A stretch of DNA of 64,000 nucleotides from Bacteroidetes bacterium GWF2_41_31 (GTDB lineage: Bacteria; Bacteroidota; Bacteroidia; Bacteroidales; F082): contig MEOL01000043.1 in assembly GCA_001769215.1 (NCBI GenBank), positions 1 through 64,000 on the forward strand. Reading direction: 5' to 3'. Shown piece by piece: positions 1 to 8,204 of this stretch. A model generated the notes under the pieces. That model did not search any database and was not told the DNA's origin. It saw only the letters and a program-made list of their open reading frames with translations. The position numbers and the translations under genes are program-made. The stretch's first letter is position 1. Each line of letters opens with the position of its first letter.

Positions 1-115
1 TGCATTTTAACGAGTTTTAAAGCTTGAACTTATCAACATAATGATGTGAATATCAGTTGATAATGATTGATTTTTTGAAAAATCAGCAGACCCTAAATAT
101 TGCACCAACACAACC

Positions 116-199
116 CTGGCGCGCGTTTAGCGTTAGCGTAACGCGTGATTTTTAGCATGCTATCAAATTTCATGACAACTTCTAAGTTGGCACGCGAAA
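116..199. repeat. Dispersed GC-rich palindromic repeat, copy 1
   Basis: A 33-bp segment (116..148) is repeated at 15293..15325 with one mismatch. In both places it is followed by a second arm starting ggcacgcgaaa (here 189..199). The segment is rich in CGCG and GCGT and can fold on itself. It is non-coding in all frames. It looks like a family of short intergenic repeats scattered through the chromosome; the family name is not known to me. Confidence 0.65.
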
Positions 200-252
200 G
201 TTCATCCTCGTTACCGCTACGCTCAAACGAGGGTTCCTATCAAATAGATTTA

Positions 253-601
253 ATGGGGTATCCGATCATCTCCCGTGCTGATTTTCGGTTATTTTCATGA
301 TTCACCTTTCTAGACCGGACTCATTATTCAATGGATGGTGCTGCATACAAGTATATTGTGTATTGGTTTTGATGGTGTATTTTGAGGTGCAGCGCACCGA
401 AAATATTTATAGCCAATTCAATAACAGTAGATTCAAGGTGCGGAGCATCGCAATATTGATTTACAATTAAATAAATGGGAAAATATGACGGTGCGCTGCA
501 CCTTAAAAAGTGTGTTCTTGTCGTTCTATAAATATTAGCGGTACTCCGTACCTTTTATCTTATCTTTAAATCTTATAACGGGAGATGATCGGATACCCCA
601 T
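253..601. mobile_element. MITE-like element with 24-bp perfect terminal inverted repeats and 9-bp target duplication
   Basis: Positions 253..276 are the exact reverse complement of 578..601 (24 of 24). The 9-mer atagattta lies immediately outside both ends (244..252 and 602..610) as a direct repeat, as expected of a transposition target duplication. The 349-bp interior has no credible gene. It carries nested palindromes: a 13-bp motif at 386..398 recurs inverted at 490..502, and related GGTnC-type hairpins sit near 434 and 540..552. The right duplication contains the arfB stop codon (608..610) and keeps it intact. The element is too short to be autonomous, so it would need a transposase in trans. 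The parent IS family cannot be named from the sequence. Confidence 0.85.
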
Positions 602-607
602 ATAGAT

Positions 608-1039
608 TTATTCCTCATCCGGTTTTTGCCTTCTCTGCTTCTTTTCAGCAACCATCTTTTTTTCTTTCAGTTTTCGTTCGATGCTGCCTTTGCCTGGCTT
701 TGTGGGCACACGTTTCTTGCGCGGCTTAAGTGCTTTGGTTATGAGTGCGTAAAATTTCTCAATCACCTCTTCCTTGTTGGCCAATTGCGACCGGGAAGTC
801 TGACAGGTAAGCACAAGAAATCCTTCGTTGTTGATTTTGTTGGCGAGTTTTTCGGTTAAGATTTCTTTTTCACTTTCCGAAAGCAATTTCGAATCCATGA
901 TGTGAAACCGCAACTCTATTTTGGAGCTCACTTTGTTCACGTTCTGTCCACCCGGCCCGCTGCTGCGGCTGGCACTAAAAGTCCATTCGGGAGTAAAATC
1001 GCGAAATGGGCTATTATTGGGAGCTAAAGGGATTGACAT
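608..1039 (-). CDS. arfB: Peptidyl-tRNA hydrolase ArfB (YaeJ-type ribosome rescue factor)
   Basis: This is a release-factor-like protein that hydrolyses peptidyl-tRNA on ribosomes stalled on mRNAs without a stop codon. The class I release factor motif GPGGQNVNK is visible, with GGQ at residues 30-32. The C-terminal tail is rich in Lys and Arg (KPRKKRVPTKPGKGS onward), as in ArfB, where the tail enters the empty mRNA channel. Its 143 residues match the family, and the codon-recognition domains of true release factors are absent. I chose the ATG at 1039 because the only upstream option is a TTG three codons earlier. Its stop codon lies inside the target duplication of the 253..601 element, so the insertion left the gene whole. 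Confidence 0.9.
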   Translation of the reverse strand: MSIPLAPNNSPFRDFTPEWTFSASRSSGPGGQNVNKVSSKIELRFHIMDSKLLSESEKEILTEKLANKINNEGFLVLTCQTSRSQLANKEEVIEKFYALITKALKPRKKRVPTKPGKGSIERKLKEKKMVAEKKQRRQKPDEE

Positions 1040-1095
1040 GTGGAGCAAATTATGGTGAGCTTTATCATTCTAAATGAGGTTGGTTAAGGAAGGGT

Positions 1096-2640
1096 TTATT
1101 CATTTTTCTTCTTTACATACTTCGATCGGGCAAACAATGCATCCAACTTATCTTCGTTCAGTGATGGATTGGTGATGGGCATTTGATCATTCTGTACCTC
1201 GTATTCAAGCAATTTTGCTTTGCCTTCGTTGGTTAGCAGCGGAATTAAACTCCATCCCCGGTTGGTGGTTTCGATATATTCACCTTTTTTGTTAACGATG
1301 TTCAAACAGGGAAGAAAACAATCTTTTCTGCCAATAAACTGATCCATGATTTTTACAGCATTCGCATATTCCTTACGCGATGCCCTGCCCAGGGCTTCAT
1401 AATCAAAAATGATGCGTCCATCCCATGTCATTACCTTAGCCGAACCATCATAGATATTGTCTTCAATCGTCAGGCCTGAATGTACTGTATCGTGACCCGA
1501 TGGCATCAGCAGTACTTTTCCCCCACCGCCTTCAATGTTTGAAGCGAACATGGGTTTGTAGATGCCGGATATCCAACCTTGCAAATGCTTGATAAAGATT
1601 TTGCCAATTTGAATGGGTGTGATAAAATGCATCAGCCCTTTTTCTTTGTGACATTGTAACAGGTAATAGGGTTCCACGCCTGCCCAGAACATTCGCCTGA
1701 AAGTAGTGGCCAATGTTTTGTAATAAGCATTTACGTGCTTTAGCAGGACTGTCTGGTTTCTTACCGAATATCCATGGCTCCTGATGCGTTTGATGGCAGC
1801 GTGCATTTCTTCGGTAATTTCCTGATAATGGTTGATATGGGTCATGAAATACACCAGTTTTTCAGGGCCTTTATTGTATTTGTTGACAGAGTGATCGATG
1901 ACGTTGAGCAGTTCTTCGGTAACTCCCATTGGCATTACCACTGGTACCCGGGTTGCAATGCGGATGCTGTTTAGATGAGGAACACGGCTAAGCTCTCCGA
2001 GGATATATCCTAAGCTTTTCTTACCAATTCTCAGTGCATCGCCTCCTGTTACCAAAACCTCGTCTATATTCGGATTGTGGGCAATATAAAACAGTCCTTT
2101 TTGAATGTCTTGATCACTAATGAAACTGGCTGAATCGAGAGATTTGGTCCGTTGACAATGTGTACAATAAGCCGCACAGGCTGAATTGTCACTTACAAAA
2201 AAAGCGACCCTGTTTGGATATCGTTGATAAACAGCACCGTAACTTCTGCTACCTTCCTCCATAGCTTCTTCCTTCCCTGCATCAGGAAATAGGAGGTGGG
2301 CCGGAGTGGGAACGCTTTGCCAAAAAATGGGATCCAATCGGTGTGAAGCTTTTTCCCCTTCCAGCATCTTGGGATGAAAAACATCTTCCTGCATCAACGT
2401 GGCATAATAAGGCGTAATGCGCATCGATTCTTTTCCTTCGGCCCTCAAAGTATCAATGGTACGTTGAATTTCACTTTTTTGATAATCGCTTAGGGTGATC
2501 ACTTGTGATAAGGCTTCCACATCCCGGATGGCATTTCTGTCTTGCCATAACGGGTTTTGCCATTCTTCAAATGATACGTTTTTCCAACGCTTAATGGTTT
2601 GATAAGATCGTGGTTTATAATAAAATGTTTCTTGTGTCAT
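1096..2640 (-). CDS. KamA-family radical SAM 2,3-aminomutase, substrate probably not lysine
   Basis: It belongs to the lysine 2,3-aminomutase family, which moves an alpha-amino group to the beta carbon using S-adenosylmethionine, a [4Fe-4S] cluster and PLP. The cluster motif is Cys155, Cys159 and Cys162 (CAAYCTHC). The PLP lysine is Lys375 in GGGGKVLLMP. The two aspartates that hold the lysine side-chain amine in the clostridial enzyme (Asp293 and Asp330) align with His331 (followed by Lys332) and Asn368. From memory, glutamate 2,3-aminomutase has Lys and Asn there, so a different substrate such as glutamate is plausible. I chose the ATG at 2640; an earlier one at 2676 would place a TAAATTTGC promoter-like box inside the coding region. 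It may be independent of the pigment genes upstream. Confidence 0.8.
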   Translation of the reverse strand: MTQETFYYKPRSYQTIKRWKNVSFEEWQNPLWQDRNAIRDVEALSQVITLSDYQKSEIQRTIDTLRAEGKESMRITPYYATLMQEDVFHPKMLEGEKASHRLDPIFWQSVPTPAHLLFPDAGKEEAMEEGSRSYGAVYQRYPNRVAFFVSDNSACAAYCTHCQRTKSLDSASFISDQDIQKGLFYIAHNPNIDEVLVTGGDALRIGKKSLGYILGELSRVPHLNSIRIATRVPVVMPMGVTEELLNVIDHSVNKYNKGPEKLVYFMTHINHYQEITEEMHAAIKRIRSHGYSVRNQTVLLKHVNAYYKTLATTFRRMFWAGVEPYYLLQCHKEKGLMHFITPIQIGKIFIKHLQGWISGIYKPMFASNIEGGGGKVLLMPSGHDTVHSGLTIEDNIYDGSAKVMTWDGRIIFDYEALGRASRKEYANAVKIMDQFIGRKDCFLPCLNIVNKKGEYIETTNRGWSLIPLLTNEGKAKLLEYEVQNDQMPITNPSLNEDKLDALFARSKYVKKKNE

Positions 2641-2787
2641 GGTAGCAACGGATTCGATTGTTGCAAATTTAAGCATTATTGGTTAATTTACCTGACAACA
2701 TCCGTTTTTACAGCCAGAACCTGAGCCGGCTAATTGTCTCTTCAAGCGAAAACCTGTTCAATGCATACTGTGACGAGGCAGCAAACC

Positions 2788-3162
2788 TTACGATGATTCA
2801 CTCAGACGATAAATGGCTTTCAGTTTGGTTGCCGTTTGTTGGTGAGAACTGATTGAAGCATCCACCTGAAACGAGCCTTCATCGGTTTGTTTGTAGGAGA
2901 TGCTGATCAACGCTACCTGCTTATCCGGGACGATGATCATCAAAAACTTGGCTTGTGCCATGCTGACCATAAGTAGCTTTTGCTCCAGATGTTGTTCCAA
3001 TAATTCCTTTACTATTTGTAGCTGGATCACTCCGGGAACCACCGGTTGACCCGGGAAATGACCAAGATACACCTCATGATCCGGGTTGAATAAGAGCGTG
3101 GCTTCGAGGTGCTGATCTGAAGCGTTGAACGAAAGAATGTTATAGAAATTTTTAACTAGCAT
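2788..3162 (-). CDS. FabZ/ApeI-like hot-dog 3-hydroxyacyl-ACP dehydratase
   Basis: This 124-residue single hot-dog protein probably dehydrates 3-hydroxyacyl-ACP intermediates during polyene chain extension. The signature GHFPGQPVVPGV sits near residues 35-46, and its His is the usual catalytic residue. Length and motif resemble ApeI, one of the two dehydratases of aryl-polyene clusters; the ApeP-like partner is at 22329..22787. Its start overlaps the end of the ketosynthase-like gene upstream by 11 bases, so it is the last clearly co-transcribed gene of the 7957-to-2788 operon. I am sure of the fold and less sure of the exact substrate. Confidence 0.8.
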   Translation of the reverse strand: MLVKNFYNILSFNASDQHLEATLLFNPDHEVYLGHFPGQPVVPGVIQLQIVKELLEQHLEQKLLMVSMAQAKFLMIIVPDKQVALISISYKQTDEGSFQVDASISSHQQTATKLKAIYRLSESS

Positions 3163-4234
3163 CCGGAGTTGAAACGAGTATGAGACTGTGGTTTATATTT
3201 CTGAAATGGTTGTAAATCAGTATGTTTTTTGGTGTTCTCCCTTTAAACGGATGTTGAGAGATGGTTGAAGGAACATGCTGATGACGCAGGATGCCGGAGG
3301 CAATCCACAAAGCAAAACTGCTGGCGGTATCGTATTCGCCACAGAGGTGTTTGAAACGTCCGGTTGGGATGGTTTTCAATAGGCCGGTTGCCAAATCTTC
3401 ATAAACGCGGTCAAAAACGGGATCTCCATTATTCCCCATGATGACCAAATCAATATCTGATAATCCGAGTTCACTGGTCACAAGAAAACGCTTTATGAAA
3501 TCCTCTAACTCCTTATTTGACCGGGGTTTGTAAAGGGTGCTCACTCCTTTGAGCTGCGCATAGGTTTTTTCGGAACGGTCAGCCGACAAAACAAAAAAGG
3601 CGCTTCCTTCTCCCGAAAGGGCTCCGGGTTGCAGGTCGTTGTATACTTCTGAATTTTTGCAGGCGTGTTTTTTGTAATAATCGATTTGTGTTTTAATGAG
3701 CCAGCTTTCATCCGTGATTTCGTCGATACCGCCCACCAGGACCTTTTGTGCTTCTTTCTCCGCAATCATCATCATGGCATCAAGCAGGGCACTTTCAAAC
3801 GAAAAAGTACGGTGTACATAGGTCAGGTTGTGGTTTTTATTGCCCAGCATGAGTGCAATTTGTCCACCCATGGTGTTGTGGGTCGATTGAATAAATGAGG
3901 TGGGAGTGAGTAAAGTTTCTCCATTCTCAATCATGGCATTCAGGAATTTCTCGGTGTCTATCTGGCAACCCATTCCTGTTCCTGTCATGATGGCATCCAC
4001 CTGATCAACACCGGCTTGTTGCATGGCCACCCGGGCGCTAACAATGCTCATTTTCACAATTTTGCTCATCCGTCGCAACAGCTTTACATCGATATAATCC
4101 TTGTAAACCGGAGAAACCACTTGCAAAAACCGTTCGTTGTATTCCAAAATCTCTTCAAGGAACTTATCCTGATTCACAGTGGGTTGTGGAACAACTGCGC
4201 CACTTCCATCGATATAGGTGGGAGCTAACATCAT
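3152..4234 (-). CDS. Ketosynthase-like protein lacking catalytic residues
   Basis: A 360-residue thiolase-fold protein related to beta-ketoacyl-ACP synthases. At the active-site position, where active enzymes read TACSS, this protein reads TFSFES, so the nucleophilic Cys is replaced by Ser145. The HGTGT motif has become MGNNGDP, and the KxxxGH motif has degenerated (KHLCGEYDT). It is therefore unlikely to condense substrates alone and probably pairs with the active ketosynthase encoded just upstream, like a chain-length factor. The two genes overlap by 4 bases (ATGA), suggesting translational coupling and 1:1 synthesis. The dehydratase gene downstream overlaps its 3' end. The partner role is an inference from fold and context. 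Confidence 0.75.
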   Translation of the reverse strand: MMLAPTYIDGSGAVVPQPTVNQDKFLEEILEYNERFLQVVSPVYKDYIDVKLLRRMSKIVKMSIVSARVAMQQAGVDQVDAIMTGTGMGCQIDTEKFLNAMIENGETLLTPTSFIQSTHNTMGGQIALMLGNKNHNLTYVHRTFSFESALLDAMMMIAEKEAQKVLVGGIDEITDESWLIKTQIDYYKKHACKNSEVYNDLQPGALSGEGSAFFVLSADRSEKTYAQLKGVSTLYKPRSNKELEDFIKRFLVTSELGLSDIDLVIMGNNGDPVFDRVYEDLATGLLKTIPTGRFKHLCGEYDTASSFALWIASGILRHQHVPSTISQHPFKGRTPKNILIYNHFRNINHSLILVSTPDAS

Positions 4235-5448
4235 GACCTGGAGATATTAGATGGAACTTTTGAAAAAACCACGGAGGAATCATTTCCTCCAAAACCAAAG
4301 CTATTGGTTAACACGTGGTTGATGTTCAGGTCGGTAAGTTGGCTCACGGGCACAAAGTTGATTTCTTCAATCACTTCCTTAAAATTGATGTTCGGAAAGA
4401 CTTTGTCGATGTTCATTGACAGTATGGAGATAATGGACTCAATCACACCTGTAGCCCCCAATGTATGTCCGGTGAAGGCTTTGGTTGAACTAAAAAGAGG
4501 AACATGGTCGCCAAATAGACGTTTCATGGCCACGCCTTCGGTGAGGTCGTTGTTGTCGGTTCCTGTACCGTGAACATTTATGTAATCAATGTCTTGAGGG
4601 GTTATTCCTGCTTTTGCGACCGCACGTTGCATGGCCAAGAACGGGCCTTCACCATTATCCGAGGAGGCCGTTTGGTGAAAAGCATCATTGGCATTGGCAT
4701 ACCCGGCAACCTGTGCGATCACCTGTTTTTTTCCGGCGATGGCATCCGATGTACGTTCCAGCACCAGATATCCAGCCCCTTCCCCCAGATTCAAACCACG
4801 GCGCGTGGCATCAAAGGGTCGGCAATGTTCATGATCCAGGATCATCAGGGTGTTAAAGCCATTCAGTGTAAACCGGCTCAACGCGTCGGTACCTCCAACA
4901 ATTACAGCATCCAACAGGTTGTGCTTAAGCAAGCGGGCTCCAAACATGATGCTGTTCAACGATGAAGAACAAGCCGTGCTGATGGTGGTTAAATAATCGT
5001 GAATGTTGAGATCATCGGCAATCATTTCGGTGCTGTTGCCGGCATGGTGGGTGTCGATGTGGCTTTTATGGATGGCATCCGTGAGGAAATCTTTGTAATA
5101 CAGTTCACTGCGGTCCATTCCACCCACGGTGGAGGCTGAAACCAGGCCGATGCGCTTACCCGAATTTTTCGATAATCCTGCTGATTGGTAAGCCTGACGG
5201 GCAGCCCAAACGCCCAGAAGCGCGGTACGGGTCCAGGGTAAATTGAGATCCACTCCCAATTTTTCCATCAATTGCTGATGAGTGAGTTTAATTTCACCCA
5301 GCACAAATTCGTCCCGGTGAATGGTTTCAAGAATAGAGATTTTCCCAATTCCTGTTTTCCCAATCATCAACGAATGGAGCGTTTCATCCACATTAAATCC
5401 AATGGATGAAACAATACCCATCCCTGTTACCACTACCCCTTCGGCCAT
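4231..5448 (-). CDS. Active beta-ketoacyl-ACP synthase (FabF/ApeO-like)
   Basis: This is a KAS II-type condensing enzyme that extends an ACP-bound chain by two carbons with malonyl-ACP. All catalytic residues are present: Cys160 in STACSSSL, His293 in NVHGTGTDNND, Lys323 and His328 in KAFTGHTLGATG. Its 405 residues are normal for FabF. It lies 18 bases after the ACP gene and overlaps the inactive homologue downstream, so ACP, ketosynthase and putative chain-length partner form one coupled unit. In aryl-polyene and flexirubin clusters such enzymes elongate an aryl starter into the polyene. It could also serve ordinary fatty acid synthesis, but the neighbours argue for a dedicated pathway. Confidence 0.85.
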   Translation of the reverse strand: MAEGVVVTGMGIVSSIGFNVDETLHSLMIGKTGIGKISILETIHRDEFVLGEIKLTHQQLMEKLGVDLNLPWTRTALLGVWAARQAYQSAGLSKNSGKRIGLVSASTVGGMDRSELYYKDFLTDAIHKSHIDTHHAGNSTEMIADDLNIHDYLTTISTACSSSLNSIMFGARLLKHNLLDAVIVGGTDALSRFTLNGFNTLMILDHEHCRPFDATRRGLNLGEGAGYLVLERTSDAIAGKKQVIAQVAGYANANDAFHQTASSDNGEGPFLAMQRAVAKAGITPQDIDYINVHGTGTDNNDLTEGVAMKRLFGDHVPLFSSTKAFTGHTLGATGVIESIISILSMNIDKVFPNINFKEVIEEINFVPVSQLTDLNINHVLTNSFGFGGNDSSVVFSKVPSNISRS

Positions 5449-5466
5449 CTCGCTTTTTTATTCGGG

Positions 5467-5724
5467 TTATTTTTTTTGGTGTTCCTGGATAAATTCAGCC
5501 ATGGTTTTAATCGAAAAGAAGATTTTTTGCCCGTCTTTAGGGTTTTCGATTCTGATGCCATATTCTTTTTCCAGAAGGACAATCAGTTCGAGCGCATCGA
5601 TTGAATCGAGGCCAAGACCTTCCCCAAACAGTGAATCTTCTTCATTGATGTCGGCAGGAGTGATGTCTTCCAGGTTTAATTGTTTGATAATCTGTTCTTT
5701 TAATTTTTCAATTAAAGCTTCCAT
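5467..5724 (-). CDS. Acyl carrier protein
   Basis: A small acidic protein of 85 residues with the phosphopantetheine attachment motif GLDSIDALEL; the Ser of DSI carries the prosthetic arm. The helix around it and the following IVLLEKEYGI match ACP helices II and III. It carries the growing chain between the ketosynthases and dehydratases of this operon. It lies between the CLF-like gene (9-base gap) and the active ketosynthase (18-base gap). It is the only ACP visible in the window, whereas E. coli-type aryl-polyene clusters encode two, so a second may lie outside. Confidence 0.9.
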   Translation of the reverse strand: MEALIEKLKEQIIKQLNLEDITPADINEEDSLFGEGLGLDSIDALELIVLLEKEYGIRIENPKDGQKIFFSIKTMAEFIQEHQKK

Positions 5725-5732
5725 AGTGCGAT

Positions 5733-6371
5733 TTATTTATCATTTATTTTATACAAATTATTCAATTTTTCCACGGTATGTTGCATTGATTCATCCCGCT
5801 GATCATTTGCTTCTTCCACATAGTAAACAAATGCATCCAGACTTTGATCATCCATTTCCACCCATCCCGAAAGGCAAGCTGAAACTTTTTTGCTTTCAAA
5901 TAGCTGATTTATATATAAAGTGTGCCAATCCGGATCAAAGGCCGAAGATACAAAGAAAGCGTTTTCTCCCGTTATATGATGCCTGATGGCGATTTCGCCA
6001 GCCATGATGTTGGGCAGGGTGTAAACAAACACCGAAGGACTTGGAAAAAAGGCTTCGTCCGACTGGATTGAATCCTGAAAAAGCTGATCGGTGGTCAGTG
6101 TTGAGTGATTGTTTGAAAGCACAATACCGGTTGATTTGTCCTCTATTGTTGATTCATCGACCTCTTTCATCAAAACTTCGGCAGCCAGAAACCCAAGCTT
6201 GCTGTAGTCGTCCATCTTAAAAAACTTGGGGTATTTTGTTCCGGTATTCCGGAAGGCAGACTTCACAAATTCACGCATGTCCACCTCAGATCCGGCACTA
6301 AAAATGCTTTTCCCATTGAGGAAGACCTGATTTTTTTTGATGTGACAGAAAGCGGTGATCTGTGGTGTCAT
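5733..6371 (-). CDS. Half-length ketosynthase-like protein (ApeC/chain-length-factor type)
   Basis: This 212-residue protein resembles only the N-terminal half of a ketosynthase. Recognisable parts are GIVLSNNHSTL, TLPNIMAGEIAIRH and the ENAFFVSSAF segment, which sits where an active enzyme carries its Cys. There is no nucleophilic Cys at that point and no HGT or KxxxGH half. Proteins of this size and layout occur in aryl-polyene clusters (ApeC) and Bacteroidota flexirubin clusters as chain-length or docking partners of a full ketosynthase. It lies 7 bases after the ketosynthase gene upstream and 8 before the ACP gene, deep inside the operon. Its exact role is not established here. Confidence 0.65.
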   Translation of the reverse strand: MTPQITAFCHIKKNQVFLNGKSIFSAGSEVDMREFVKSAFRNTGTKYPKFFKMDDYSKLGFLAAEVLMKEVDESTIEDKSTGIVLSNNHSTLTTDQLFQDSIQSDEAFFPSPSVFVYTLPNIMAGEIAIRHHITGENAFFVSSAFDPDWHTLYINQLFESKKVSACLSGWVEMDDQSLDAFVYYVEEANDQRDESMQHTVEKLNNLYKINDK

Positions 6372-6378
6372 GGTGAAA

Positions 6379-7521
6379 TTACTTTTTATTTAGAACAAGT
6401 GCCGCATTACATCCTCCAAAACCTGAGGCCAGTTTTAAACAGGTATTTAATGGTTTTGAAAGCGGTTCTTTTGTTACGATCAGTTTTTCTGTGGTTCCCG
6501 GCGTATGGAATCCGGCGGTAGGCAGGATGGTGTCGGTTTTCATCGACTCGATCAAGGTCGCGGTTTCGATGATTCCCGCTGCTCCAAGTGTATGCCCCCA
6601 ACTGCCTTTGTAGCTGTTGACGGGAGATTCGGATAAACCAAGTCGCTGTATGGCAATGCTTTCCATATCGTCGTTGTACCGTGTGGCCGTGCCATGTGCA
6701 TTGATGTGGTCAATTTCCTTTGCGGCAAAACCTGCCTCGGACATTGCATTTTGAATGGCGATCACCGAACCTTCTGCAGTGCGCGAGGGTCCTGAAATGT
6801 GGTTGGCATCGTTGGCCGTGGCTCCACCGGCAAATAAGATATCCCCCTTTTCAGGGAAACTGGTTTTCTCCAGGATGAGTGTTCCGGCAGCTTCGCCCAA
6901 TGAAAGCCCATCACGGTCACGATCGAAGGGTTTGCACGGGGTTTGACTGAGTGATAAAAACGACATAAACCCACTCACCACAAACCTGGTCACTAAATCG
7001 GCACCTACAACAATGATGTGATCAAATCTTTCGCCTTTCAACATCATGGCCGCAGTATTGATGGCCAGAACGCCAGAGATACACGCGTTGGTAACAACCC
7101 TGACAGGATTTGGATTTCCAAAGTAATGCCCGATAAATTCGCCCAGTTTCCATAGCAACAATCTCTCAGGATCAATGCTTTCAATTGGATTTAACAAATC
7201 AATGTTGCCTTTGGTGGTGGACAGAAGGATCGCAGTACGGCTAGAAGAGATGTCTATTTTGGTTTTTGAAAGGGCTTCAGTAATCGACAGGATCAGCATT
7301 TTTTCCAATCGTGTGGCGATTACCACTTTCTGATTGGTTTCATTCCATCTTTCTTCCAACTCTGCCTGATGGATGCAGGCGGCCAGGAAAGGTGAAGGAT
7401 AAAGTAATGGATCGTTAAAGGTTTGAATTCCTACTTTGGCAAGCAGCAGGTTTTGAAAGTTCTCTTCAGTTGAAAACCCAAGCGATGAAATGATATTGGA
7501 AGAGACAAATCGAACGGCCAT
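6379..7521 (-). CDS. Active beta-ketoacyl-ACP synthase, second of the operon
   Basis: A condensing enzyme of 380 residues with a complete active site: Cys147 in TNACISGV, His276 in NAHGTATRYND, Lys305 and His310 in KGSWGHTLGAAG. It differs from the other active ketosynthase of this operon in having ACISG rather than ACSSS next to the nucleophile, which suggests another chain length or starter preference. The start is the ATG at 7521, one base after the TAA of the thioesterase gene (TAA-C-ATG); a longer reading frame would run into that gene. It is probably one of the two extension enzymes of the aryl-polyene pathway. Confidence 0.85.
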   Translation of the reverse strand: MAVRFVSSNIISSLGFSTEENFQNLLLAKVGIQTFNDPLLYPSPFLAACIHQAELEERWNETNQKVVIATRLEKMLILSITEALSKTKIDISSSRTAILLSTTKGNIDLLNPIESIDPERLLLWKLGEFIGHYFGNPNPVRVVTNACISGVLAINTAAMMLKGERFDHIIVVGADLVTRFVVSGFMSFLSLSQTPCKPFDRDRDGLSLGEAAGTLILEKTSFPEKGDILFAGGATANDANHISGPSRTAEGSVIAIQNAMSEAGFAAKEIDHINAHGTATRYNDDMESIAIQRLGLSESPVNSYKGSWGHTLGAAGIIETATLIESMKTDTILPTAGFHTPGTTEKLIVTKEPLSKPLNTCLKLASGFGGCNAALVLNKK

Positions 7522-7522
7522 G

Positions 7523-7957
7523 TTAGCGGATTTCTTTGATAAGGCCCATTCGTTTTTTCCATTCCAGGGCAAATACGGGCGGGTACAACAGCATTTCACG
7601 TTCGAGGTTGATGAAAACCTGGGTGGTGGTTGCGGTGGCTACCAGTTCGCCATCCGATTTGCGAAAGAGGCGATATTTGAATTGAATTTTAGCGGCTTCG
7701 GTGTTAATGTATTCTGTTTCAACGATGACTGAATCGCCGTAAGCCACCTGCTTTTTGTAATCGATGTTCATATTCACAACCGGTGCCATCACATCGTTGG
7801 CGTAGATTTCGAGATAGGATATCCCAAACCGCTGTCCGAAGGATTCGCGGCCTTCTTCGAGGTATTTTACATAATTGCCATGCCATACAATACTCATCGA
7901 ATCGACCTCGCCAAAACGAACCTTTACTTCAGTAATATCAATGAGTTTTTTGGTCAT
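7523..7957 (-). CDS. 4-hydroxybenzoyl-CoA-type hot-dog acyl thioesterase
   Basis: This 144-residue hot-dog thioesterase of the YbgC/4HBT family hydrolyses acyl-CoA or acyl-ACP thioesters. The signature FGEVDSMSIVWHGNY near residues 12-26 includes the catalytic Asp. Such enzymes accompany aryl-polyene clusters (ApeK type), where they may release product or clear stalled chains. I chose the ATG at 7957, which begins MTKKLIDITEVKVRF; a longer open frame upstream would pass through a good promoter box at 7979..7987. It is the first gene of the operon running to 2788. The next gene starts one base after its stop. Confidence 0.85.
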   Translation of the reverse strand: MTKKLIDITEVKVRFGEVDSMSIVWHGNYVKYLEEGRESFGQRFGISYLEIYANDVMAPVVNMNIDYKKQVAYGDSVIVETEYINTEAAKIQFKYRLFRKSDGELVATATTTQVFINLEREMLLYPPVFALEWKKRMGLIKEIR

Positions 7958-7978
7958 GCGGGTAAAAATATTAAGCTT

Positions 7979-7987
7979 GCAAAGGTA
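7979..7987 (-). promoter_or_regulatory. Bacteroidota -7 promoter box of the first pigment operon
   Basis: On the minus strand this reads TACCTTTGC, matching the TAnnTTTG consensus, 21 bases before the ATG at 7957. No clear -33 TTG is visible at the usual spacing. It is the only good promoter box ahead of the seven tightly packed genes down to 2788. Confidence 0.55.
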
Positions 7988-8092
7988 GGAAATTTGTGGA
8001 TGAACTAAGCTAAGATTTTGTGTTTTGGGGGAAGGGAGTGCATGTAACGGAGGACAATCGGGCATTTTAATGGCCAGATTGACCTGAAATTT

Positions 8093-8152
8093 CGAGTATA
8101 ATCGGAAAAACAGGCGTAATATTGCGAATACAATCGAAAAAACAGGCGTACT
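8093..8152. repeat. Two direct repeats of 28 bp ahead of the AAA ATPase gene
   Basis: Units 8093..8120 and 8125..8152 differ at five positions and share the core aaaaacaggcgta. They are spaced by 32 bp, about three helical turns, and end 26 bp before the -7 box of the plus-strand ATPase gene. The spacing would let two protein molecules bind on the same face of the DNA, so an operator is possible. No known regulator is suggested by the sequence. Confidence 0.6.
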
Positions 8153-8177
8153 TTTTCTAATTCAAAATGTTTTGGCT

Positions 8178-8185
8178 TATCTTTG
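8178..8185 (+). promoter_or_regulatory. -7 promoter box for the AAA/DUF4143 gene
   Basis: TATCTTTG matches TAnnTTTG exactly and lies 19 bases before the ATG at 8205. The paired 28-bp repeats lie just upstream. Confidence 0.55.
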
Positions 8186-8204
8186 TCGTAAATAAAAGGA
8201 TGAT

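Noticed and set aside
5321-5986. Open frame of 221 codons on the plus strand
   Set aside because: It runs antisense across the ketosynthase, ACP and CLF-like genes and has no recognisable protein features.
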